7,408 bases of DNA, taken from an uncultured Pseudoflavonifractor sp. (GTDB taxonomy: Bacteria > Bacillota > Clostridia > Oscillospirales > Oscillospiraceae). The stretch spans positions 1 to 7,408 of the forward strand of contig CANOHR010000050.1 of the NCBI GenBank assembly GCA_947565875.1. Reading direction: 5' to 3'. Position 1 is the stretch's first letter; the number at the start of each line of letters is the position of its first letter. Below, piece after piece: positions 1 to 6,417 of the stretch. The position numbers and the translations under genes were made by a program. Below the pieces are notes generated by a model. That model had not been told where the DNA came from. It worked only from the letters and a program-made list of their open reading frames with translations, and did not search any database.

Positions 1-2
1 CG

Positions 3-3000
3 GATAAGCGGTATATTCAGCTCAATTTGCAGGAGAATGCTGAACTGATAGCTCTTCGCTATAAGCCCCGGCCCTCCGTAGCCAACGGTATTGTGACAAA
101 GTACCGGGTGGAGGTCAGCACGGACGGGACCACTTATACCACTGTAGCGGAGGGAGACTGGGCTCACGACACGGCCTGGAAGGTGGCTATATTTGATTCC
201 GCTGTTACCGCCAAGTATGTTCGTCTTTATGGCGTGGAAACCAGGGGCGGAGCAGGAGATACGCCGAATAAATTCATGTCTTGCGCCGAGCTGCGGGTGG
301 TCATGGCTGCTGAGGACAAGATCGACCTGTCCCAGGCTGTTATCACGGTGGAGCCCAAGGAGTTCCTCTGGAAGAACGTGGAGATCCGGCCCGGTTCGGG
401 CAGCGAGGCCGACCAGGGTACCAAGGTCACCGTCACCCTCTTTGGCGAGGAGTTGGTACGGACAGTGGACTACGTTCTGGACTACGACAACAATGTAGAT
501 CCCGGCACCGCCTACATTTACGCCAGAGCCCTGAAGGACAGCGACAAGTATAAGGGCGCGGCGGCGACGACCTTTACCATCAGCAAGACGGATGCCAAGA
601 TCACCTCCTTCGAGCCCATGACCGTCCGGGCTCAGGCGGGCGTGGCTCCCATCCTGCCCTCCACGGTATGGGCCTGTATGGACGACCAGCACCACCTGGA
701 GGTGAACGTGACCTGGGACGCGGAGCCCGTAGGCTATCCTGCCAATTACTACATCTTCCCCCAGGCCCATGAGTATATCCTGAAGGGCCATATTGAGGAG
801 GCCGATTTACTCAGCGATCCCACCCTTCAACCCCAGCTTCGGGTAAAGATGGGCTGGTCGGAGTCGGTGGACGGGGTCTCCCTGGTCACCGGCGTGGGTG
901 TGGTTCCCTCTCTGCCGGGAACGGTGACGGTCCAGTTTGACGACGGGACCAGCGGGGAGCGGACAGTCTCCTGGAATCTGGACGGCGTGGACTTTTCCGC
1001 ACCGGGAATCGTAGAGATTACGGGCGCTGTGACCGGGATCGACCGGGTCCAGGCTAAGGCCAGCGTCCGGGTGGCCGAGGTAACAGAGAACCATACCAAT
1101 ATCGCGCTCAACCAGAATTCCGGAAGCAATGTATTCCCTATGGCCCTGGGATTTGTCAGCGCGGGCAACAACAATCCCTACCAGGCGATCAAGGGGAACA
1201 CGGGGACCAGTACCGATGCCGGGGACCGGTGGAGCGATTGGGAAAGAGGCGTTTACCATACCAATCCTAAGGCGTGGATGGGCGTAGCCTTTGAGACCAC
1301 CACGGCCAATGTGGGCCGGGGACAGAATACAGTCCTTACCCTGAAGCCTCACATGGTCAACCGGGTAAAGGTTATGTTTGTAGATGAAAACGGGAATGGA
1401 GCTGGAGCCGTTACCTATCCAGCCGACTACGAGATCCAGTATTATACCGGCCCGGTGGAAAATCTGACCTTTGATACCCGGATGACAACAGAAGGCAACA
1501 ACACTATTGGAAATGGTATGGTCCGGGCCTGGACAGGCAGTCCGCTAAAGGAAGACGCCAATTGGACCACCGTAAGTTACATCGGCGGCAAGCCCGCAGT
1601 CCCCGGCAGCAACGGTCAAATGCTGGAACTGGAGTTCGCACCGGTGGATACCGCCATTATCCGGGTTCTGTGTACGCCCAAGAGCGGCAAGTGGTCTGGT
1701 ATTGCGGCGCTGGAAGTGTATGATATGTCTGTCACTGCCAACTCCACCTTCACCGTCAGCTCCGTTACCCTGGGCGGGGTGGAGAAGCTCGGCGAGTTTG
1801 ACGCCAATAAGGTGCTGAACATCCACCTGGCGGAGGGGGAGGCCATTCCCAAGCTGGCCGTGACGGCGGACAATAACGCCCGGGTTTCCCTGGTCCAGTC
1901 CGCCCGGGTGCCCGGTATGCCGGAAGCGGGCGCCGCCTGGGCTGCCGCCACCGTCACCTCGGAGGACGGAAGCAAGACGGAGACCTACACGGTGAAATTT
2001 ACCAGGGAGGGCGCTCCTGAGGGGTACTACATCGAGGTGGACGCCCCCGACGGGGAGAAGGACAAAATCACCCTGACGCCCAACGGCGGCGACGTGGGCA
2101 CCGAGATCACCGTCACCGTACCCGAAGGTTATGAACTCAGCGACGCCTGGGTGGTCATTGAGGACGGCGACCGGGAGGGGGAACACGTCCACGTGGAGAA
2201 CGGGAAGTTCATCATGCCCGTGGGCAACGTGCGCTTCAGCGCCCGGGTCACGCCTATTCCCTATACCATTACCTATGATCTGGACGGCGGCACGGTGGAG
2301 GGACACAACACCACCAGCTATACCGTGGAGACTCCCACCTTTACCCTGCGCAACCCCAGAAAAACGGGGTATGACTTTGCCGGTTGGACGGGAACGGACA
2401 TTACCGAGCCTACCATGACGGTGACCATTGCCCAGGGTTCTACGGGCGAACGGGAGTATCGGGCACTGTGGAGCGAGAACGGGACCATTGTGGATCCTCC
2501 CGAGCCTCCGGGCCCCAGCGGCGGCAGTGGTGGAGGAAGCGCCTCCAACACCACGGTAAAGGTCGATGAAAAGGGCAACCGGATCGAGACCACAGAGAAT
2601 CTTCGGACCGGAAAGGTGACGGTGACCACCACCGCCCCCGACGGAACGGTGACCACAGTAGTGACTACTGCAGACGGAAAGCAGAAAGCCACGGCAACCC
2701 TGTCCAAAAACAGCTATGGTACGGTGGAACTGGCCATGCCCAAGCTGAAGCCGGAGGCGGAGGCTCAGATCAAGGTGAACGCCGGAAGCGGAAAGACCCT
2801 CTCAGTCATTATTCCTATCGAGGGCGGGGATACCGTGGTGGCCGTTCGGATCAACAAGGACGGTACGGAGACGGTGGTACCGCTGTCCGTGGTGGACGAA
2901 AGGGGCCTGCGGGTCAAGACCGACGGCACCCAGACCTTTAAGATCATCGACAACAAAAAGACGTTTACTGACGTTCCCCAAAGCTACTGGGCGGCGGGAG

Positions 3001-3497
3001 CGGTGGACTTTGTCTCCAGCCGGGAACTCTTCAACGGCATGGGCAGCACCGAGACCTTTGTGCCGGAGGAAGCCATGAACCGGGCCATGCTGACCACCGT
3101 GCTGTGGCGCATGGCGGAGAAGCCGGGCAGCAGCCTGAAGACGGTATTTGCCGACGTGCAGAAGGGCTCCTGGTATGAGGACGCCGTGCGCTGGGGCGTG
3201 GAGACGGGAGTTGTGAAGGGAACGGACTACGGCTTTGAGCCGGAGAGTCCCGTTACCCGGGAGACACTGGCGGTCATGCTCTACCGCGCGGCAGGAAGTC
3301 CCGCCGTGGTGGATGAGTTGCCCCGCCGCTTTACCGACAACGACCAGGTATCCGACTGGGCCCAGGCGGGCATGATCTGGGCGGTCCAGACCGGGATCAT
3401 CAACGGCCGGGACGGGGAGCGGCTTGCCCCCAAGGATGTGGCCAGCCGGGCCGAGGTGGCTGCTATGCTCCAGCGGTATGTGAATACGCAGGTTTGA
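3..3497 (+). CDS. SLH-anchored multi-domain surface protein, 5'-truncated by the window
   Basis: The frame is open to the left edge, so the first in-frame TTG (27) is not the start; the visible part is 1164 residues. Modules in order, by nucleotide: end of an F5/8 C-like discoidin domain (3-305); an Ig-like module with a GxxLxxxxDYxxxYxNNxxPGTA pattern (315-585); two bacterial Ig-like group 4 (Big_4) modules with GVAPILPSTV and GVVPSLPGTV (609-791, 867-1076); a second discoidin-like domain with WSDW and NRVKVMF (1089-1730); a cadherin-like beta module (1743-2009); a bacterial repeat module (2016-2252); an InlB/Flg_new repeat with YDLDGGTV and GYDFAGW (2259-2474); a Pro/Gly linker (2484-2552); a Thr/Val-rich pre-SLH module; and three SLH repeats (2964-3119, 3141-3296, 3324-3482) with motifs NRAM, TRET and SRAE. 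SLH repeats bind secondary wall polymers, so it is probably displayed outside the cell, and discoidin modules commonly bind glycans. An upstream glycosidase or other catalytic domain is possible but not visible. Stop is TGA 3495-3497. Confidence 0.93.
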   Translation, partial: DKRYIQLNLQENAELIALRYKPRPSVANGIVTKYRVEVSTDGTTYTTVAEGDWAHDTAWKVAIFDSAVTAKYVRLYGVETRGGAGDTPNKFMSCAELRVVMAAEDKIDLSQAVITVEPKEFLWKNVEIRPGSGSEADQGTKVTVTLFGEELVRTVDYVLDYDNNVDPGTAYIYARALKDSDKYKGAAATTFTISKTDAKITSFEPMTVRAQAGVAPILPSTVWACMDDQHHLEVNVTWDAEPVGYPANYYIFPQAHEYILKGHIEEADLLSDPTLQPQLRVKMGWSESVDGVSLVTGVGVVPSLPGTVTVQFDDGTSGERTVSWNLDGVDFSAPGIVEITGAVTGIDRVQAKASVRVAEVTENHTNIALNQNSGSNVFPMALGFVSAGNNNPYQAIKGNTGTSTDAGDRWSDWERGVYHTNPKAWMGVAFETTTANVGRGQNTVLTLKPHMVNRVKVMFVDENGNGAGAVTYPADYEIQYYTGPVENLTFDTRMTTEGNNTIGNGMVRAWTGSPLKEDANWTTVSYIGGKPAVPGSNGQMLELEFAPVDTAIIRVLCTPKSGKWSGIAALEVYDMSVTANSTFTVSSVTLGGVEKLGEFDANKVLNIHLAEGEAIPKLAVTADNNARVSLVQSARVPGMPEAGAAWAAATVTSEDGSKTETYTVKFTREGAPEGYYIEVDAPDGEKDKITLTPNGGDVGTEITVTVPEGYELSDAWVVIEDGDREGEHVHVENGKFIMPVGNVRFSARVTPIPYTITYDLDGGTVEGHNTTSYTVETPTFTLRNPRKTGYDFAGWTGTDITEPTMTVTIAQGSTGEREYRALWSENGTIVDPPEPPGPSGGSGGGSASNTTVKVDEKGNRIETTENLRTGKVTVTTTAPDGTVTTVVTTADGKQKATATLSKNSYGTVELAMPKLKPEAEAQIKVNAGSGKTLSVIIPIEGGDTVVAVRINKDGTETVVPLSVVDERGLRVKTDGTQTFKIIDNKKTFTDVPQSYWAAGAVDFVSSRELFNGMGSTETFVPEEAMNRAMLTTVLWRMAEKPGSSLKTVFADVQKGSWYEDAVRWGVETGVVKGTDYGFEPESPVTRETLAVMLYRAAGSPAVVDELPRRFTDNDQVSDWAQAGMIWAVQTGIINGRDGERLAPKDVASRAEVAAMLQRYVNTQV

Positions 3498-3569
3498 AAG
3501 AGAAACAGGTTATAGTGAAAACGTCTTTTGTCCCTGTTGCTGACAGCGGGAATGCTCATGAATATCCTT

Positions 3570-3595
3570 CCCTCCGCCGCGAAAGCGGCGGAGGG
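3570..3595. repeat. Perfect 11-bp inverted repeat with GAAA loop
   Basis: Left arm CCCTCCGCCGC (3570-3580), loop GAAA (3581-3584), right arm GCGGCGGAGGG (3585-3595); a further A-T pair at 3569/3596 is possible. The loop is a GNRA tetraloop, which would make a very stable RNA hairpin. It lies in the signal-peptide end of the decayed SLH gene, coding SAAKAAEG in that frame. No T-run follows on either strand, so it is not a standard intrinsic terminator. Confidence 0.8.
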
Positions 3596-3600
3596 AGAAA

Positions 3601-3627
3601 CCACCGACGCCGTTTTGGCGTCGGTGG
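3601..3627. repeat. Perfect 11-bp inverted repeat with GTTTT loop
   Basis: Left arm CCACCGACGCC (3601-3611), loop GTTTT (3612-3616), right arm GGCGTCGGTGG (3617-3627). It starts five bases after the neighbouring GAAA hairpin. The + strand continues AAATCTTTG, so there is no terminator T-run. In the signal-peptide frame it codes TTDAVLASV. Its sequence is unrelated to the first hairpin although stem length is identical. Confidence 0.8.
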
Positions 3628-3711
3628 AAATCTTTGAGGGGGAAATAAAAGACCCTGAGGTCGAGGCGGTGAAGGAGTCCCAGGAAGACGAGTCGGAAGT
3701 TCTGCCGGAGG

Positions 3712-4296
3712 ATGAGGCCCCAGAGACTCTGCTCCAGAGGGCAGAGGAGGTTGACGAGGGCGAAGCGGGAGGTTATGCTGTACCGCTATGTGGGCTATTC
3801 CAGCGTGGAGATGAAGGGACTGGACTTTGAAGATTCTGAAGATATCTCTGAATGGGCCCTTAAGGCCATGGCTGTGACGATCCTGTACCGGATGGAGGGG
3901 GAACCGGAGACGGAATGTACCTCTGCCTTTGAGGATCTGGCGGAGGAGGTATACTATACAAAGCCTGTGGTCTTGGTCAATGGAAAAGGGATCGTCAGGG
4001 GCTATTCGGATACCCGCTTTTCTCCCCAGAAGAGCATCACCCGGGAGCAGATGGCGGCGATCCTCTACCGGTATGCCGGATACCGGGGACTGTCCCTTGA
4101 CTCCGATGGGACTCTGCCCTATACGGACAGCGGGGACATTGCCGGATATGCCTTGGAGCCGGTTTGCTGGGTCACCCGGCAGGGCGTCATGGAGGGGGAC
4201 GAGACAGGAGAGTTCTCTCCCCGGACCCATATCACCAGAGCGGAGGCCGCAGCGGTCTTCCAACGGGTCCTAAAGCTTTTGGAGGGAGAGATCTAA
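3712..4296 (+). CDS. Intact SLH-repeat reading frame within the decayed gene (194 residues)
   Basis: This is the longest unbroken frame of the decayed locus and may be called as a small SLH protein by automatic annotation. From the ATG at 3712 the first 13 residues (MRPQRLCSRGQRR) look out-of-frame and no ribosome site precedes them; ATG 3775 has GGGAGG only 2 bases upstream, too close to be convincing. Convincing SLH sequence runs from LTRA (3751-3762), through ITRE (4036-4047, followed by QMAAILYRYAGY) to ITRA (4231-4242, followed by EAAAVFQRV). The two C-terminal repeats are nearly complete, though the usual Trp of the first helix is replaced in VVLVNGKGIV. There is no signal peptide in this frame, so a protein made from here could not be exported or reach the wall by the usual route. 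I favour a remnant over a functional gene. Confidence 0.4.
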   Translation: MRPQRLCSRGQRRLTRAKREVMLYRYVGYSSVEMKGLDFEDSEDISEWALKAMAVTILYRMEGEPETECTSAFEDLAEEVYYTKPVVLVNGKGIVRGYSDTRFSPQKSITREQMAAILYRYAGYRGLSLDSDGTLPYTDSGDIAGYALEPVCWVTRQGVMEGDETGEFSPRTHITRAEAAAVFQRVLKLLEGEI

Positions 4297-4356
4297 AGAA
4301 ACAGGAAGGGTCCATTGCAAAATGCGTGAATCGCATAAAGGTTCCGTTATTCCGAG

Positions 4357-4386
4357 AAAAAAGACCGCCATTGGCGGTCTTTTTTT
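4357..4386 (+). terminator. Intrinsic terminator, probably bidirectional
   Basis: Six A's (4357-4362), stem GACCGCC (4363-4369), loop ATT, stem GGCGGTC (4373-4379), then seven T's (4380-4386). The A-run and T-run can extend the 7-bp GC-rich stem to 13 pairs. It ends transcription of the SLH region 60 bases after its last stop and separates it from the exporter operon. Because of the A-run it would also work on the minus strand, although no gene converges from the right. Confidence 0.93.
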
Positions 4387-4433
4387 GTGGGCATCCGTTT
4401 TCTCCTCCTGAAAGTACGCTTCGCCACAGACCC

Positions 4434-4462
4434 TTCCCACATTTACAAAATGTTCATAAAAT
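4434..4462 (+). promoter_or_regulatory. Weak alternative promoter with a dyad in its spacer
   Basis: TTCCCA (4434-4439, four of six matches to a -35) and TAAAAT (4457-4462, five of six matches to a -10) are separated by 17 bases. A 6-bp dyad ACATTT-ACA-AAATGT (4439-4453) lies in that spacer and could be a repressor operator. AT-rich intergenic DNA gives such matches by chance, so this is only a candidate beside the stronger TATACT site downstream. Confidence 0.22.
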
Positions 4463-4472
4463 TTCCCGATCC

Positions 4473-4506
4473 ATTTCAGACCAATTTCAGCTTTCCTTTG
4501 TATACT
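4473..4506 (+). promoter_or_regulatory. Candidate activator-dependent promoter of the exporter operon
   Basis: A perfect direct repeat ATTTCAG-N4-ATTTCAG (4473-4479 and 4484-4490) lies exactly 10 bases upstream of a good -10 box TATACT (4501-4506). No -35 hexamer resembling TTGACA is found at normal spacing; the repeat occupies that place. Direct 7-base half-sites with an 11-bp period, 10 bp upstream of the -10, is the known layout of PhoB/OmpR-family activated promoters. A weaker third copy, ATTTCCC, begins at 4461. The predicted transcript would start near 4513, leaving a leader of about 26 bases that includes the ribosome site. The regulator itself is not in the window, and its identity is inference. 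Confidence 0.5.
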
Positions 4507-4521
4507 TTCTTCGATTTGAAC

Positions 4522-4529
4522 GGAGGAGG
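4522..4529 (+). promoter_or_regulatory. Ribosome binding site of the adaptor gene
   Basis: GGAGGAGG ends nine bases before ATG 4539. The frame is open much further upstream, across the terminator and into the preceding locus, so this strong site is what fixes the start at 4539. Confidence 0.85.
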
Positions 4530-4538
4530 CATACAGCC

Positions 4539-6401
4539 ATGAGCCTTTTGACAAAAAAAGAGGGGACGGAGACTGGGAAAACCCAGGCCGTGGCAAAGAA
4601 AAGGGGGAAGCTTTTCCGGCGGGGGGCGGCTCTGGTTCTGGTCCTGGCCCTTCTGGGCGGGGCGGGCTTTGGGGTCAAGGCCCTGTTTTTTACCCCGGAG
4701 GAGCGTGTGGCCCTGACGGGCATGACCAGCTACGGCTCCCTCTCCACCACCATCGAGGGGACCGGCGTTACCATGCCGGCGGACAGCTTTTCCGTGACCG
4801 CCGCCTCCTCGGAGGGAAAGATCACCGGGGTCTATGTCGCCGCCGGGGAGACGGTGACGGCGGGGCAGCTTCTCTATACCCAGGACGACAGCGAACTGGA
4901 CGACCAGATCGACGAGTATCAGAAGCAGATCGACGACCTCTACGACCAGATCGACAGCCATAACGACCAGATCGAGAATTATACCGACCAGATCGGGGAT
5001 CTGAGGGAAACGATGGCCCAGCTTACCCTTACCGCTCCTTTTGCAGGACGTGTGACCGAGATCCAGGCCGACGAGGGGGATGGTCTCCAGAAGGGAAGCA
5101 GGCTGGCTATGCTGGTGGACGATAGCCGGATGACGCTGACGGAGTATTTCAGCTATGCTTATGAAGACCGGATCTATGAGGGGATGGCCGCCGGGGTCTC
5201 CATTTCCAGTCTGATGAACGTATTCTCCGGCACGGTGACCGGGATCAAGAAGGTGGAACGGCTCACCACCGAAGGGACCCGGTGCTTTGCGGTCACCATC
5301 ACGCTGGAGAACCCCGGCGCCCTTACTGAGGGGATGTCGGGGGCGGCCTGGCTTCAGAGTGATGACGGGGAAAAGCTCTACCCGGCGGTAGAGGGGAACC
5401 TGGAATACAAAAGCAGCAAGACCATTGCCGCTCAGGCGGCGGGGGAATTGCTGGAGATCCATGTGGACGAGTATGAGAAGGTGACGGCGGGCCAGACTCT
5501 CTTTACCATTGACGGCTCCGACTATGCCGATCAGATCGAAAATGCCGAAAAGGGGATCGAGAACGCCCGGAAAAGCATTTCCACCGCCCAGGAGCGCATT
5601 GCCACCTATACCCAGCGGATGGCGGAGGTGGAGGAGAAGCGGAGCGACTACCGGGTGACAAGTGACATCGACGGTAAGGTCATTATGGTCAATGTCCGGG
5701 AGGGGGAGACGCCCCGAAACGGCATGACGGCGGTGTCGGTCTACAACCTGGAAAATATGGAGATCACCGCCAACATCGACGAGCTGGACATTGGTAATAT
5801 CCGGATGGGCATGGAGGTCTCCATCGTCAAATCGGGCACCGACGGCAGTTCCTTTACCGGGTATGTCAGTGAGATCAGCTATGAGGCCACCAACTCCAAC
5901 GGCGTAGCCTACTTTCCCATCACCATTACCATCCCGGCGGAGGGGGAACTGTCCGCAGGGGTCAATGTGTCCTATTATATCAGCGTGGGAGATACCGAGG
6001 AGGGGGTGCTGGCCCCTCTGGAGGCCCTGAAGTCTTATGACGGGGGGACCTGCCTTTATGTAAAAGCGGAGGAAAGGCCGGACAGCGCTCTTGACCTGGG
6101 GGAGGGCGTTGTTCCTGACGGCTTCTTTGCCGTGCCGGTTGAGATAGGCTCTGCCAACAGCCGGTATGCCCGGATCCTTTCCGGGGTGGAGGAAAATACG
6201 GAAGTCTTTACCCGGTACCGGCAGAAGGCGCCCTCCGGCGGCGATACCACCAGCCAGGGCGGGGAGGAGGAGTTCAGCTTCCCCGGCGGCGATTTTGGCG
6301 CCGGAATGCCCAACTTCAGCGGCGGAGGGGGCGGTATGCCCAACTTTGGCAGCAGCGGCGGAGGAAACCGAATGCCCGGCGGTATGAGCGGCAGGCCCTG
6401 A
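4539..6401 (+). CDS. HlyD/MacA-family adaptor (membrane-fusion) subunit of an ABC exporter
   Basis: 620 residues. A short basic N-terminus (KKRGKLFRR) is followed by one membrane anchor (about 29-51), so the rest lies outside the membrane. Lipoyl half GVYVAAGETVTAGQ (97-110), a coiled coil (117-163), second lipoyl half LTAPFAGRVTEIQADEGD (164-181) and a beta-barrel (198-272) make one adaptor module. The same order is repeated: IHVDEYEKVTAGQTLF (307-322), coiled coil (326-368), VTSDIDGKVIMVNVREGE (373-390) and barrel (405-481). A membrane-proximal region (487-562) and a Gly/Met-rich tail with two MPNF units (590-593, 600-603) follow. Adaptors of this family couple a MacB-type transporter to substrate capture or release; in a Gram-positive cell no TolC-like partner is needed. 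It is first in an operon, 16 bases before the ATPase start. It is longer than the roughly 370-400 residues usual for MacA/YknX because of the duplication. Start ATG 4539 is set by the ribosome site. Confidence 0.92.
   Translation: MSLLTKKEGTETGKTQAVAKKRGKLFRRGAALVLVLALLGGAGFGVKALFFTPEERVALTGMTSYGSLSTTIEGTGVTMPADSFSVTAASSEGKITGVYVAAGETVTAGQLLYTQDDSELDDQIDEYQKQIDDLYDQIDSHNDQIENYTDQIGDLRETMAQLTLTAPFAGRVTEIQADEGDGLQKGSRLAMLVDDSRMTLTEYFSYAYEDRIYEGMAAGVSISSLMNVFSGTVTGIKKVERLTTEGTRCFAVTITLENPGALTEGMSGAAWLQSDDGEKLYPAVEGNLEYKSSKTIAAQAAGELLEIHVDEYEKVTAGQTLFTIDGSDYADQIENAEKGIENARKSISTAQERIATYTQRMAEVEEKRSDYRVTSDIDGKVIMVNVREGETPRNGMTAVSVYNLENMEITANIDELDIGNIRMGMEVSIVKSGTDGSSFTGYVSEISYEATNSNGVAYFPITITIPAEGELSAGVNVSYYISVGDTEEGVLAPLEALKSYDGGTCLYVKAEERPDSALDLGEGVVPDGFFAVPVEIGSANSRYARILSGVEENTEVFTRYRQKAPSGGDTTSQGGEEEFSFPGGDFGAGMPNFSGGGGGMPNFGSSGGGNRMPGGMSGRP
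4902..5006 (+). repeat. Five imperfect 21-bp repeats coding a DQI heptad coiled coil
   Basis: Five consecutive 7-residue units within the adaptor: DQIDEYQ, KQIDDLY, DQIDSHN, DQIENYT, DQIGDLR (residues 122-156). At DNA level each unit begins GACCAGATC or AAGCAGATC. Regular Ile at one heptad position with a second hydrophobic or aromatic residue in most units fits a helix of the adaptor hairpin. It probably grew by tandem duplication. Confidence 0.85.
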
Positions 6402-6404
6402 GAA

Positions 6405-6411
6405 AAGGAGG
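6405..6411 (+). promoter_or_regulatory. Ribosome binding site deciding the ATPase start
   Basis: AAGGAGG directly touches an ATG at 6412 but lies six bases before a second in-frame ATG at 6418. The normal spacing selects 6418, which also gives the family-typical N-terminus MSLIELREVYK. Confidence 0.8.
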
Positions 6412-6417
6412 ATGACC

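Larger units (their letters stand above)
3515..4296 (+). pseudogene. Decayed SLH-domain surface protein gene (frameshifts plus internal deletion)
   Basis: Three pieces of one secreted SLH protein lie in three frames. A GTG at 3515 is followed by AAAACG. Removing one A from that run makes GTG read directly into KRLLSLLLTAGMLMNILP and then SAAKA-AEGE, a textbook signal peptide with an Ala-rich cleavage site. As it stands that frame begins after a TGA at 3516 and has no ATG/GTG before its hydrophobic core. It continues as an acidic stretch (ESQEDESEVLPEDEAPE) and ends at 3830. SLH sequence is in the next frame, from LTRA at 3751 to the TAA at 4294. One SLH repeat joins its first part (LDFEDSEDISEWALKAM) straight to its last part (AVTILYRM), lacking roughly 25-30 middle residues. 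It starts 17 bases after the upstream SLH gene, so it was probably read through from it. The pseudogene call is inference; sequencing error could explain the single-base shift but not the whole pattern. Confidence 0.62.

Noticed and set aside
27..29. TTG as the start codon of the large surface protein
   Set aside because: The discoidin domain already reads in frame from position 3 (DKRYIQLN), so the gene begins outside the window.
1545..2306. A 253-codon minus-strand frame inside the large surface protein gene
   Set aside because: Low-complexity Gly/His/Arg/Val translation without domain features; the opposite strand carries continuous recognisable domains.
2656..2670. Inverted repeat CAGTAGT-G-ACTACTG
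   Set aside because: It lies inside Thr/Val-rich codons of the surface protein (GTAGTGACT), is short, and has no regulatory context.
3570..3627. The twin hairpins as an intrinsic terminator for the large SLH gene
   Set aside because: Neither strand has a T-run after a stem, and the sequence reads as a signal peptide, so the call is kept as inverted repeats of unknown role.
4347..4394. Minus-strand 15-codon frame (MPTKKDRQWRSFFSE) with AGGAGG upstream
   Set aside because: It runs straight through the terminator hairpin, no promoter or downstream gene goes with it, and AGGAGG-like strings are common here. Probably chance.
6412..6414. ATG 6412 as the ATPase start
   Set aside because: It directly abuts the AAGGAGG site with no spacer; ATG 6418 has the normal spacing.
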